DNA of 64,000 nucleotides from NCBI RefSeq assembly GCF_000716595.1, contig NZ_JNXC01000007.1:248001-312000 (forward strand). The letters run 5' to 3'. Source of the stretch: Saccharothrix sp. NRRL B-16314. Lineage in GTDB: Bacteria; Actinomycetota; Actinomycetes; Mycobacteriales; Pseudonocardiaceae. The translations under genes and the position numbers were made by a program. Positions 22,701-32,800 of the stretch are shown piece after piece (positions within the stretch are counted from its first letter, which is position 1; every line of letters starts with the position of its first letter). The notes under the pieces are model-generated. The model was not told the origin of the DNA. It was given only the letters and a program-made list of their open reading frames with translations, and searched no databases.

Positions 22701-25175
22701 ACGGTCCTGTTCCCCGGCAGCGCGTTCGTGGAACTGGCCGCGGAGGCCGCTTCGGCCGCCGGCTGCGACCAAGTGGACGAGCTGACCCTGGAACACCCGC
22801 TGGTGCTGCCCGCGACCGGTGCCGTCGACGTGCAGTTCGGCGTCGGTGAGCCGGACACCGACCATCGCCGCGCCTTCACCGCCCACTTCCGCTCCGGTGA
22901 CCAGTGGGTCCGGTGCGCATCCGGCCTGCTGGGGGTGGGGGAGGCCGACGGGTCGTTCGAGTGGGCGGTCCGGTGGCCACCGTCGGGTGCCGCGGGTGAC
23001 GCCGCTCAGGGCTACCAGGACCTCGCCGACCTCGGCTACCAGTACGGTCCGGCGTTCCGCGGTGTCGTGGGCGTCTGGCGGCACGACACCGGGCTGTTCG
23101 CCGAGATCGCCGCGCCGGACGGGCTGGACCTCGCCCGCTTCGGCATCCACCCGGCGGTGCTGGACGCGGCCCTCCACCCGGTGGCGCTGGCCGCGGGTGA
23201 CGGCGACCCGCGCCTGCCGTTCGTGTTCCGCGGCATGAGGCTGTGGGCCACGGGCGCATCGACGTTGCGCGTCCGCCTGACCTTCACCGGTGACGACGTC
23301 GAGGTGCTGGCCGCCGACGCGACGGGCACGCCGGTCTTCACGATCGAGTCGCTGCGCGTCCGTGAGGTCGCGCCGGCATCACTGCGTGCCACCACCCCGG
23401 ACGACGCACCGCTCGCCGTCGACTGGGTCGAGTCGCCGGCCCGGACCGCCGACCCGGCCCGGTGGGCAGTCGGCAGGCTGGACGCCCTGGCACCCGACGG
23501 AACCCCGGACTTCCTGGTCGTCGCGGTCGACCCCGGTCCCGCGACGATGCCCGAAGCCGTGCACGACGTCACCGCCAGGGTGCTGGCCGCCGTGCAGGCG
23601 TGGGTCACCGACGACCGGTTCGCCGGGTGCCGACTGGTGTTCGCCACGTGCGGCGCGGTGGGGCCGGGCGCGCACGACGTGGCCGGCGCGGCGGTGTGGG
23701 GGCTGGTGCGGTCCGCCCAGTCCGAGCACCCCGACCGGTTCGTGCTGGCCGACGTGCCGGCCGGGTTCGAGGACTGGACTTCGCTGGACCCGGCGCTGGC
23801 GGCCGGTGAGACGCAACTGGCGGTGCACCAGGGGAAGGTGCTCGTTCCCCGCCTGACCCGCCTGACCCGCCGGCCGGTTGCCGACCACCGGACCGCGGTT
23901 GCGGGCGGCACGGTGCTGGTCACCGGTGGCGTCGGCGGCCTCGGCGCGCTGGTCGCCGAACGACTCGTCACCGACCACGGCGTGCGCGACCTGGTGCTGA
24001 CCTCCCGCCGAGGCCCGGACGCGCCCGGTGCGGCCGAGTTGACCTCCCGCCTCACCGACATGGGCGCAGCGGTGTCCGTGGTCGCCTGCGACGTGGCCGA
24101 CCGTGCCGCACTAGCCGCCTTGGTCGACGGCATCCCGTCCCTGACGGGCGTCGTCCACGCGGCGGGCGTGCTGGACGACGCCACCGTCGAAGCCCTGACG
24201 CCCCAGCGGTTGGCGACCGTCCTCGCGCCGAAGGCGGACGCGGCCTGGCACCTGCACGAGCTGACCGCCGACCGGCCGCTGTCGCTGTTCGTGCTGTTCT
24301 CCTCGCTCGCCGGGGTGCTCGGCAACGCCGGTCAGGCCAACTACGCGGCAGCGAACGCCGTGCTGGACGGGCTCGCCGCGCACCGGCACCGGTCGGGGCT
24401 GCCCGCCGTCTCCGTCGCGTGGGGCCTGTGGGACACCGCGACCGGCATGACCGGCACGCTCGGCGCCGCCGAAGTCGCCCGACTGGCCCGCTCGGGCATC
24501 GGCCCGCTCACCGCCGACGAAGGCCTGGCCCTGTTCGACACGGCTGTCCGCGGCTCCGAACCGCTGGTGGCGGCGGCGAACTGGCACGAGGCGGGGCTCC
24601 GGACCGCGGCCGAGCGCGGCGACCTGCCCCCGGTGCTGCGCGGCCTGGTCCGCGGTGTCCGCCGTGTCGCCACGGGCGAGGCCGCGCACGGCCTGGGCGC
24701 CAAGCTGTCGGCGTTGACGGAGGCCGAAGCGCGGGACCTGCTCGTCGACCTCGTCCGCGCCAACGTGGCCGCCGTGCTGGCGCAGTCCACAGTGGACGAG
24801 GACGTGGCCTTCGGCGACCTGGGGTTCGACTCGCTCACCGCAGTGGAACTGCGCAACCGGCTCGGCGCGCGGACCGGTCTGCGGCTGCCCGCGACGGTGG
24901 CGTTCGACCACCCGACCGTGACGGCGCTGGCCGCGCACCTCCACCGGACGCTGGCACCGGCGCCACCGTCGCCCGACGACACGCTCCGCGAAACCCTGGA
25001 CCGGGTGCAGCGCGCGCTCCCCGATCACGGCGAACCCATGCGCGCCAAGGTGATCGCGATCCTGCACAGCACACTCGCCCGACTGGGTGCCGACGACGGA
25101 CCCGACGGTGTCCGCGACCGACTCAGCTCCGCGTCGGACGACGAGATCTTCGCCTTCATCGACAGCCGGCTCTGA
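19791..25175 (+). CDS. Type I PKS 3: module 3, KS-AT-DH-KR-ACP (methylmalonyl)
   Basis: 1,794 residues with an N-terminal docking coiled coil ([16 protein letters not shown]). Domains: KS (Cys214), AT (S663 in GHSQGE; YASH 762-765, predicting methylmalonyl-CoA), DH (His966 in SDHAVDG; Asp1125 in LDAALH), KR (GGVGGLG, LDD so B-type, Tyr1518 in ANYAAAN), ACP (Ser1681 in GFDSL). The C-terminal docking tail ends in [12 protein letters not shown]. Its AT is closely similar to the ATs of PKS1 and shares their unusual [21 protein letters not shown] stretch, which points to recent module duplication within the operon. By colinearity it completes a conjugated trienoyl chain with methyls at C-2 and C-6. 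The gene begins 31 nt after PKS2 and is followed by PKS4 after 20 nt. Confidence 0.95.
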   Translation: MATEEELRGYLKRVIVDLADTRRRLGDTETRLNDAAAARHEPIAIVGMACRLPGGVTDPEDLWDLVSSGVDAISGFPTDRGWDLEGLYDPDPDALGKSYTRHGGFVHDAADFDAGIFGMSPGAALATDPQHRLFMETTWEVFERAGIDPMSLRGSRTGVYVGNMFDFYGTRFLGAVPEDVEGTLYTSSLPSILPGRVAYTFGLEGPAMSVDTACSSSLVAVHLAVQALRNGECSLALAGGTTVMVTPDMYVEFSRQRVLSPDGRCKSFSAAADGAAWSDGVGVLLLEKLSDARRNGRQVLALVRGSAVNQDGRSNGMAAPSGPSQERVIWQALADARVDASEVDAVEAHGTGTVLGDPIEAQALVTTYGRNRPADRPLWLGSVKSNIGHTQAAAGVAGVIKMVMAMRNGTLPRTLHADETSPHVDWEGGGVRVLTEAVPWRHADRPVRAGVSSFGVSGTNAHVIVEAAPADVEPDAAEPEAVTGPLVWAFSARTGRSLAAQAGRLRAFAVGASDADLVSACHRLTRRTTLEHRAVVIADDRAELVAALAAVAAGEPHPCAVTGLARPDARPVFLFPGQGSQWAGMAVGLLEANEVFRTKMTACDAALAPHTGWSVLGVLRCDEGVPALVGTDVVQPVLFAVMVSLAEVWRSLGVEPTAVIGHSQGEMAAAHVAGALSLDDAARIVALRGQALVKLNGTGGMLAVALPAAEVEPTLASWPERLWIAVHSGPSGCVVAGDVDALDELTDELRDTTRVRRIDVDYASHTPHVEALRDELRAVLGGIHPSDTDVRYCSSVTGGFIPATDLDSDYWYDNLRNPVRFDQAVGAFTGSPLFVECSPHPVLGSDVADILDTAGITGGVCASLRRDAGDWCHVLTAAAHAHVLGAPVDWSVALGAAPRRHVDLPTYAFDRQRYWLDASDGGGLAVGAGIARSTHPLLTAVVSRADGGFLLSGRLSRETAPWLSDHAVDGTVLFPGSAFVELAAEAASAAGCDQVDELTLEHPLVLPATGAVDVQFGVGEPDTDHRRAFTAHFRSGDQWVRCASGLLGVGEADGSFEWAVRWPPSGAAGDAAQGYQDLADLGYQYGPAFRGVVGVWRHDTGLFAEIAAPDGLDLARFGIHPAVLDAALHPVALAAGDGDPRLPFVFRGMRLWATGASTLRVRLTFTGDDVEVLAADATGTPVFTIESLRVREVAPASLRATTPDDAPLAVDWVESPARTADPARWAVGRLDALAPDGTPDFLVVAVDPGPATMPEAVHDVTARVLAAVQAWVTDDRFAGCRLVFATCGAVGPGAHDVAGAAVWGLVRSAQSEHPDRFVLADVPAGFEDWTSLDPALAAGETQLAVHQGKVLVPRLTRLTRRPVADHRTAVAGGTVLVTGGVGGLGALVAERLVTDHGVRDLVLTSRRGPDAPGAAELTSRLTDMGAAVSVVACDVADRAALAALVDGIPSLTGVVHAAGVLDDATVEALTPQRLATVLAPKADAAWHLHELTADRPLSLFVLFSSLAGVLGNAGQANYAAANAVLDGLAAHRHRSGLPAVSVAWGLWDTATGMTGTLGAAEVARLARSGIGPLTADEGLALFDTAVRGSEPLVAAANWHEAGLRTAAERGDLPPVLRGLVRGVRRVATGEAAHGLGAKLSALTEAEARDLLVDLVRANVAAVLAQSTVDEDVAFGDLGFDSLTAVELRNRLGARTGLRLPATVAFDHPTVTALAAHLHRTLAPAPPSPDDTLRETLDRVQRALPDHGEPMRAKVIAILHSTLARLGADDGPDGVRDRLSSASDDEIFAFIDSRL

Positions 25176-25195
25176 CACGCTGGGAGACAAGGCAC

Positions 25196-28100
25196 ATGGC
25201 CACCGAGGACAAACTGCGCGAGTACCTCAAGCGCGTCACGGTCGACCTCAGCGAGGCGCGCAAGCGCCTGGCGGAGGCGGAGGAGAGCAGGCACGAGCCG
25301 ATCGCCGTCATCGGCATGGCCTGCCGCTACCCCGGTGGCGGTGACACGGTCGAGGGCTTCTGGGACCTGCTGCGCGACGGCCGCAGCGGGGTGGTGGAGG
25401 TGCCGCCCGCGCGGTGGTCGATCGACGACTACTACGACCCGGACCGCCGCACCGTCGGCGGCGTGTACACGCGGCACGGTGGCCTCCTGCCCGACATCGC
25501 CGGGTGGGACGCGGAGTTCTTCGGCGTGTCGCCCCAGGAAGCGCTGCGGATGGACCCGCAGCAGCGGCTGCTGATGGAGCTGCTGTGGGAGGGCATGGAG
25601 AACGCGGGCACGTCGCCGGCGCGGCTCGCGGGCAGCCGGACCGCCGTCATGGTCGGCTTCATGGACACCGTCCAGTACGGCCGGCTGGAGACCGAGCGGA
25701 CCGGACCGGGTGTCGTCGCCGATCCCTACTTCGGGCAAGGGGTGTCCGCCAGCGTCGTCGCGGGTCGGCTCGCCTACCAGTTCGACCTGCGCGGACCCAC
25801 CGCGACCCTGGACACCGCCTGCTCGTCCTCGCTGGTCGGCGTCCACCTGGCGGCGGAGGCGCTGCGGCGCGGCGAGTGCGACCTGGCCGTGGCGGCCGGA
25901 GCGTTCCTGGTGATCCACCCGGACACCTACGTGCAGGCGTGCGCCACCTCGATGCTGTCGGCCGACGGCACGTGCAAGACCTTCGACCGCGCCGCGGACG
26001 GCTACGTGATGGGCGAGGGCGGCGGGCTGGTCCTGCTGGAACGGCTGTCGTCCGCGATCCGCAACGGCCGCCGCATCAGGGCGGTGCTGCGCGGCTCGGC
26101 GGTGAACCAGGACGGCCGCAGCAACGGCCTCACTGCGCCCAGCCGCGGCGCACAGGTGGACGTGATCCGCCGGGCGCAGGCCGCCGCCCGGATCGGGCCG
26201 GACGAGGTGGACTACGTCGAGGCGCACGGTTCGGGCACACCGCTCGGTGACGCCATCGAGCTGTCCGCGCTGCACGACGTCTTCGGCTCGCGCGACCCCG
26301 GGCACCCGCTGCACGTCGGCGCGGTGAAGACGAACATCGGCCACACCCAGGCGGCGGCCGGTGTCGCCGGGCTGATCAAGACCGTGCTGGTGCTGGAGCA
26401 CGGCCTGGTGCCGCCGAACCTGAACATGGCGGACCCGACCGGCGCCATCCCCGCTGACGGCACGATCCGGCCGGCGACCGCCGCGACGACGTTGCCGGTG
26501 GATCGGCGGGCCATCGCGGGCGTCAGCTCGTTCGGCTGGTCGGGCACGAACACGCACCTGGTGCTGGAGGCAGCCCCCAAGCCCTCCGGAACCGAGCTCT
26601 CCGAAGCCGAGGCCGACCCCGCGGCGACCACGCACGTGCTGCCGTTGTCGGCGGCGAGCGTTCCGGCGTTGCAGGCCCACGCGGCGAACCTCGCGGACTG
26701 GCTGGACGGCCGCACGGACCTGGCGGACGTCGCCCACACCCTGCGCACCGGCCGCGCCGAGCTGGACCACCGCCGCGCCCTGGTCGTCACGGACGTGGAC
26801 GACGCGGTCCGCCGACTCACGGCGCTGGCCGCCACGGGCGAGGCGGTCCGCGCGAAGTCCCGCCCCAGGGTGGCGTTCCTGCTCCAGGGCACCGGCGACC
26901 AGCACGCGGGCCTGGGCCGGGAGCTGCACCGCACCGAACCGGTGTTCGCCGAAGCCGTGGACCGCTGCGTCGCGCTGGTCGAAGCACACGGCGTCGACCT
27001 GCGTCCCCTCCTCTTCGGTGACGACGAACCCACCGACCTGGCCGCGCTCCTGGGTCGCGCCGACAGCCCGGCCGAGGACGGTCCGCTGCACCGAGCCGAG
27101 ATCGCCCACCCGTTCCTGTTCACCGTCGAGTACGCCCTGGCGACGCTCCTCGCACACCGGGGCGTCACGCCCGACGCGCTGATCGGCTACAGCCTCGGCG
27201 AGTACGTCGCCGGCTGCCTGGCCGGCGTGTTCACCCTGGAGGACGCGCTGACGGTCGTCGTCGAGCGCGCCCGCCTGATCGCGTCGACACCGGCCGGCCG
27301 GATGGTCGCCGTGGCCGCCGACGAGACCACCGCGCGTGCCGCGATCGCGGCCACCGGGGCGGACGTGGACGTGGCGGCGCTCAACGGGCCGTCGATGACG
27401 GTGCTCAGCGGACCCGGTGACGCCGTCGAAGCCGTGGTCGGCCGGCTGACCGAGGACGGTGTCGCGTGCCGGCCGATGCGCACCGCCCACGCGTTCCACT
27501 CCTCGCTGCTGGAGCCGGTGCGGGAGAAGCTGGCCGCACTGCTGGAGTCCGTGGCGCGCAACCCGCCCACGACCACGATCATCTCCAACCGCACCGGCGT
27601 AGCCCTGACGGTCGAAGAGGCCACCAGCGCCCGCTACTGGGCCGACCACCTGGTCAGCCCGGTCCGGTTCGCCGACGGCGTGCGCCACTGCCTGTCACTG
27701 GACGTCGACGTGTTCCTCGAACTGGGCGCGGGCCAGACGCTCGGCGGTCTGGTGCGCCAGAACGCCACCGGCGCACCGGCCGTGCTCGGCACACTGCCCA
27801 CCCGGTGGACGGCCGGAGAAGGCGAGTTCCGGCACACCACGGCGCGGCTGTGGGAACTGGGCGTGCCGGTCGACTGGACGGCAGGTGCGCGCCCCGGCCG
27901 GGTGGTCGGCCTGCCCACCTACCCGTTCCAACGTCGGAAGTTCTGGCCCGAGCAGACCGCGACGCCGACCGAACGCCGGACCAAGGCGTCCCAGGCGGCC
28001 GAGCTGGTCTACGCGCCGGTGTGGCGGCAGGAGCTGACCGCACCGCCCGCCTCGGTGGCCCTGCCGGGCACCTTGGTCGTCTTCACCGACCCGGACGGCA

Positions 28101-29830
28101 CCGGCGCCGAACTGGCCGCGCTGGTCGCCGCGACCGGAACGCCGGTGGTCGAAGTGGTGCCGGGCGCGGAACTGCGCCGTGACGGCGCCCGGATCGTCAT
28201 CGACCCCGCTGTGCCGGAGCACTACCGCGAGGTCCGCGCGGCGGTGGGCGAAGGACCGGTGCACGTCGTCCACCTGTGGAGCGGCCTCAGCGGTTCGGCC
28301 CGGCCGGTCTACGCGAGCGACGACGAGCTGCGAGCCTCGATCCGCCACGGCTACGACACCCTCCTGCACACCGTCCAGGCGTTCGGCGACCTGCCCGCCG
28401 TGCGGCTGCTGACGGTCAGCCGGGGCGCGGTGGAGGTCCTGGGTGCCGACGCGCCCGCGCCGTTCCAAGCCGCCGTGCACGGCCTCGGCCGGGTGGTCCA
28501 GCACGAGTACGCGGGCTTCACCTGGAGCGGCGTGGACCTCGACACCGCCGGTGGAGCGGCACACCTGGCCCGCGAACTGCTCGAAGAGCCGGACCACCAC
28601 GGCGTCGTGACCGGCTGGCGGCGCGGTCGTCGCTGGGTGCAGGACTGGGCTGAAACGTCCACAGTGGACTCGGGTGGACCGGCGTGGCGGGCCGACGGCG
28701 TCTACCTGATCACCGGCGGCACCCGTGGTCTCGGGCTGGGGCTGGCCCGGCACCTCGTCGCCGCCGGCGTCCGCAAGCTGGCGCTGGTGGGCCGCTCCGG
28801 CACCGCCGACGTCGCCGAGCTGGAGGCCGCCGGCGCGGAAGTCCTGCTGCTGGCCGCGGACGTCGGCGTGCCCGACCGCCTGCGCGAAGCCCTGCGCCGC
28901 TGCCGCGCGCACTTCGGCGCGCTGACCGGCGTGGTGCACGTCGCCGGCCTGCCCGCGAGCGGCATGGTGCAGCGGCAGACCACCGAGGGCGCGAACGCCG
29001 TGCTGGCACCGAAGGTCCTCGCCCTCGGCCCGCTCGCCGAGCTGGTCGGACCCGGCACGCCGGCCGACGAACGCCCCGAGCTGCTGGTCCTGTACTCGTC
29101 CGCGGTGACGGCGTTCGGCGGCATCGGCGAGGCCGACTACTGCGCCGCCAACACCGTCCTCGACGCCTACGGCGCGGCCCTGGCGGCCACCGCGCCCTCG
29201 ACCGAGGTCGTCACCGTCGCCTGGGGACCGTGGCTGCACGACGCCTGGCAGACGGGCGGCGCGGCCAGCGCCATGGCCGAACGCGCGGCCGACTACCGGC
29301 GACGCCACGGCTTCGACGACGAGACCGGCAACGCCCTGCTCGACCGGATCGTGCGCGGCGGCCAGGGACGTGTCGTCGCGGTCCGCCAGGACATGGCCGA
29401 AGCACTGCGCGAGTGGACGGCGATGGTCGACATCGACGCGCTCGTGGACGCCAGCGCGGTCGCACCGGCCGCCGAGCGGTTCCCCAGGCCGTTGCTGCGC
29501 ACCGAGTTCGTCCCGCCGCGCTCGCCCCTGGAGACCACGATCGCCGAGGTGTGGCAGTCGTACCTGGGCATCGACCGCGTCGGCGTGCACGACCCGTTCT
29601 TCGACCTCGGCGGCAACTCGCTGGTCGGCATGGCGATGGTGCGGGCGGTCGAGAAGGAGCTGGACTCCACCATCGCGCCCGCGGTGCTGTTCGAACACCC
29701 CACGGTAGCCGCGTTCGCCGCGGCACTGGACCGCTCGGACGGGCGTGAACGCGCCTCCGAGGACTTGCTCACCACGAGCTCGGCTCGCGGGCAGCGGCGG
29801 CGCCGCGCCCGTTCGGACAGGCGGAAATGA
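25196..29830 (+). CDS. Type I PKS 4: module 4, KS-AT-KR-ACP, hybrid of two PKS lineages
   Basis: 1,544 residues. The start ATG 25196 follows GGGAGA and gives a class-1 docking coiled coil ([16 protein letters not shown]) like PKS2 and PKS3. The rest differs from modules 1-3. The KS has Cys209. The AT has GYSLGE (S666) and HAFH (765-768), a different AT clade, probably malonyl. There is no DH. The KR has GGTRGLG from about 1174 and Tyr1315 in ADYCAAN, but GLPASG where LDD would sit, so it is not a classical B-type KR. The carrier has the GGNSL motif (Ser1475), more like hybrid PKS/NRPS carriers. The C terminus is a short arginine-rich tail (GQRRRRARSDRRK) instead of a helical docking tail. The expected output is a beta-hydroxy group next to the triene. 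The stop overlaps the PKS5 start as ATGA, implying coupled translation. Confidence 0.93.
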   Translation: MATEDKLREYLKRVTVDLSEARKRLAEAEESRHEPIAVIGMACRYPGGGDTVEGFWDLLRDGRSGVVEVPPARWSIDDYYDPDRRTVGGVYTRHGGLLPDIAGWDAEFFGVSPQEALRMDPQQRLLMELLWEGMENAGTSPARLAGSRTAVMVGFMDTVQYGRLETERTGPGVVADPYFGQGVSASVVAGRLAYQFDLRGPTATLDTACSSSLVGVHLAAEALRRGECDLAVAAGAFLVIHPDTYVQACATSMLSADGTCKTFDRAADGYVMGEGGGLVLLERLSSAIRNGRRIRAVLRGSAVNQDGRSNGLTAPSRGAQVDVIRRAQAAARIGPDEVDYVEAHGSGTPLGDAIELSALHDVFGSRDPGHPLHVGAVKTNIGHTQAAAGVAGLIKTVLVLEHGLVPPNLNMADPTGAIPADGTIRPATAATTLPVDRRAIAGVSSFGWSGTNTHLVLEAAPKPSGTELSEAEADPAATTHVLPLSAASVPALQAHAANLADWLDGRTDLADVAHTLRTGRAELDHRRALVVTDVDDAVRRLTALAATGEAVRAKSRPRVAFLLQGTGDQHAGLGRELHRTEPVFAEAVDRCVALVEAHGVDLRPLLFGDDEPTDLAALLGRADSPAEDGPLHRAEIAHPFLFTVEYALATLLAHRGVTPDALIGYSLGEYVAGCLAGVFTLEDALTVVVERARLIASTPAGRMVAVAADETTARAAIAATGADVDVAALNGPSMTVLSGPGDAVEAVVGRLTEDGVACRPMRTAHAFHSSLLEPVREKLAALLESVARNPPTTTIISNRTGVALTVEEATSARYWADHLVSPVRFADGVRHCLSLDVDVFLELGAGQTLGGLVRQNATGAPAVLGTLPTRWTAGEGEFRHTTARLWELGVPVDWTAGARPGRVVGLPTYPFQRRKFWPEQTATPTERRTKASQAAELVYAPVWRQELTAPPASVALPGTLVVFTDPDGTGAELAALVAATGTPVVEVVPGAELRRDGARIVIDPAVPEHYREVRAAVGEGPVHVVHLWSGLSGSARPVYASDDELRASIRHGYDTLLHTVQAFGDLPAVRLLTVSRGAVEVLGADAPAPFQAAVHGLGRVVQHEYAGFTWSGVDLDTAGGAAHLARELLEEPDHHGVVTGWRRGRRWVQDWAETSTVDSGGPAWRADGVYLITGGTRGLGLGLARHLVAAGVRKLALVGRSGTADVAELEAAGAEVLLLAADVGVPDRLREALRRCRAHFGALTGVVHVAGLPASGMVQRQTTEGANAVLAPKVLALGPLAELVGPGTPADERPELLVLYSSAVTAFGGIGEADYCAANTVLDAYGAALAATAPSTEVVTVAWGPWLHDAWQTGGAASAMAERAADYRRRHGFDDETGNALLDRIVRGGQGRVVAVRQDMAEALREWTAMVDIDALVDASAVAPAAERFPRPLLRTEFVPPRSPLETTIAEVWQSYLGIDRVGVHDPFFDLGGNSLVGMAMVRAVEKELDSTIAPAVLFEHPTVAAFAAALDRSDGRERASEDLLTTSSARGQRRRRARSDRRK

Positions 29831-32800
29831 GGACTGACGTGAGCGACCACGACGACAGCACGGACTTCGGGCCGGACGCCGTCCCGGGCACCGACATCGC
29901 GATCGTCGGCATGTCGGGGCGGTTCCCCGGCGCGGCCGACGTCGCCGGGCTGTGGCGCACCATCCGCGGTGGCGCGTCGGGCATCACCCGCTTCACCGAC
30001 GAGGAGCTGAAGGCCGCCGGGGTTCCGGCGGAACTGCTGGACGACCCCGGTTACGTGAAGGCCGGCGGTGTGCTCGACGGCATCGAGCTGTTCGACGCGG
30101 GTTTCTTCGGCGTCACCCCGAAGGAAGCGCAGATCCTCGACCCGCAGCACCGGCTCTTCATGGAGCACAGCTGGGAGGCGCTGGAGGACGCGGCGGTCGA
30201 CCCGACGAGGTTCGACGGCGCGATCGGCGTGATCGCGGGCAGCGCGTGGAGTTCCTACCTCCAGAACAACCTGTCGCCCAGCGGTGTCGCCGCGTCGATG
30301 GGCGAGATGGCGGTGGGCCTGGCCAACGACAAGGACTCGCTGACCACGCGCGTCGCGCACACCCTCGGGCTGACCGGCCCCAGCTACGCCGTGCAGAGCT
30401 ACTGCTCGACGTCGCTGGTCGCGGTCGCCGCCGCCGCGGGCGTGCTGGCCAACTTCGAGGCCGACGTCATGCTGGCGGGTGGCGTGAACATCGCCGTGCC
30501 GCACCGCGTCGGCTACCTCTACCAGCAGGGCGGCATCGCGCCGCCGGACGCCGAGACCCGCGCGTTCGACGCGGCCGGCCTGGGCAGCCCGCTGAGCAGC
30601 GGCGTCGGCGTGGTCGCGCTGCGCAGGCTGTCCGACGCGCTGGCCGACGGCGACCGGATCTACGCGGTGATCCGCGGCTGGGCGGTCAACAACGACGGCG
30701 GCCGGAAGGTCGGCTTCACCGCGCCGGGCGTGCGCGGCCAGGCCGCCGTGATCGCCGAGGCGCTGGCCAGCGCGGGTCTCGACCCGGCCGACATCGACTA
30801 CGTGGAGGCGCACGGCACCGGCACCGCGCTGGGTGACGCGGCCGAGCTCGCCGCGATGCAGCAGGTGTTCCGCGGCGGGTCGCTGCGGATCGGCTCGGTG
30901 AAGACCAACGTCGGCCACCTCGACCGGGCGGCCGGCGTCACGAACCTGATCAAGGCCGCGCTCGCGCTGCGCAACGAGGAGATCCCGCCCACCCGCAACC
31001 TCACCGAGCCGAACCGCCAGCTCGGCGCGGGTGACGCCCGGCTGGAGGTGGTCACGGACCTGACGCCGTGGCCTCGGGAAGCCGAGCGGGTCCGCCGCGC
31101 GGGCGTGAGCGCGTTCGGCATCGGCGGCACCAACGCGCACGTGGTGATCGAGGAAGCGCCCCTGGTCGAGCGGCCGGAAGCGGCGCCGCGGCCGGAGCTG
31201 CTGGTGTGGTCGGCCCGGTCCGACGCCGCCGCGGACGCGATGACCACGCGGTTGGCCGACCGCCTGGAGACGGGGGACGACCGGCTGTCGGACGTGGCGC
31301 ACACGTTGCAGACCGGGCGGCAGGCTTTCGAGCACCGGCGGGTCCTGGTCGCCGGCACGGCGGCCGACGCGATCACCGGACTGCGCGACGGTCGGGCTCT
31401 CGGCGGCAAGGGCACCGCCGAACGTGAAGTGGCCCTGCTCTTCGCGGGCACCGGCGAGCAGTACCGGGGCATGGCGACCGACCTGTGCGAGACCGAGCCG
31501 GTGTTCTGCGCCGCGCTGGAGGAGTGCCGCGCGGTGCTGACCAGGCACATGGGCGTCGACCCGCTGGAGGACATGCTCGGGGTCCGCGGGGCCGACGGTG
31601 GCCTCGGTGCGTTGCTGGGTCGTGCGGACGCCGCGTCCGCCGAGTCCACGGACCGGTTGCAGCCGGCGGTGTTCGCGGTGGAGTACGCGCTGGCGCGGCT
31701 CTTCGAGGCGTGGGGTGTGCGGCCGAAGCTGCTCGCGGGCTACAGCGTCGGCGAGTACGTCGCCGCCTGCCTGGCCGGCGTGCTGTCCCTGGACGACGCG
31801 CTCGCCCTCGTCGCCCACCGGGCGCAACTGATCAACGACCTGCCGGCGGGCGAGATGGCGGCGATCCCGCTGTCCGCCGACGAGGTCCGCGCACGGCTGG
31901 AGCGTGCCGCCGTCACGACGGTGGACGTCGCCGCGGTCAACGGGCCGGAGCTGACGGTCGTCGCCGGTGAGCCGGACGGGATGCGCGCGTTCCGCGACTT
32001 CCTGGCCGACGAGTCGGTGCCGTCCCGCCCCCTGGCCACCACGCACGCCTTCCACTCCCGGATGCTGGAGCCGATCCGCGCCGAACTGACCGCCTGGGTC
32101 GCGTTGAACGTCACGCTCAACGCGCCGGAGGTCCCGTACGTCTCCAACGTGACCGGCGAACTCGCCACCGCCGAGCAGGTCACCGATCCCGCCTACTGGG
32201 CCGAGCACATGTGCGCCCCCGTCCGGTTCGACGCCGTGCTGGCCACGGTCCTCGCGCAGGGCGACCTGGCGCTGCTGGAGATCGGGCCCGGCCCGTCGCT
32301 CGGCACGATGGCCCGCGCCCACCGCGACTGCCCGCCGGACCGCTGGGCGCACGTCGTGGCGGCGCTGCCCGCGTCCGCCGACCCGCGTCCGGGCAGCCAG
32401 GTCGTGGCCGAGGCGGTCGGCCGGCTGTGGCTGGCCGGTGTCGACGTCGACTGGGCGGGCTACCAGCGGGACCGGCCCGTCGCCAAGGTCTCGCTGCCCA
32501 CCTACCCGTTCGAACGGCAGCGGTACTGGATCGACCCGCCCGCGACCCAGGCCGTCATCTCGGCCGTCGCCCCGACGGGGTTGGCGCTCGACGCCGACGT
32601 CGAGCACGTCCAGCTCATGAGCCAGACGTGGACCGCGCGGGAGCTGAGCGGTAGCGCTACGCCGGAGCGGTGCGTGCTGCTCGCCGACACGACGGGTGTC
32701 GCCGACGCGCTGGCCGACGTGCTGCGCGGTGACGGCACCGACGTGCTGGTCCTCCGGGACGGGCACAGCCTGGCCGAAGCCGACCAGGTCGCGACCACGC

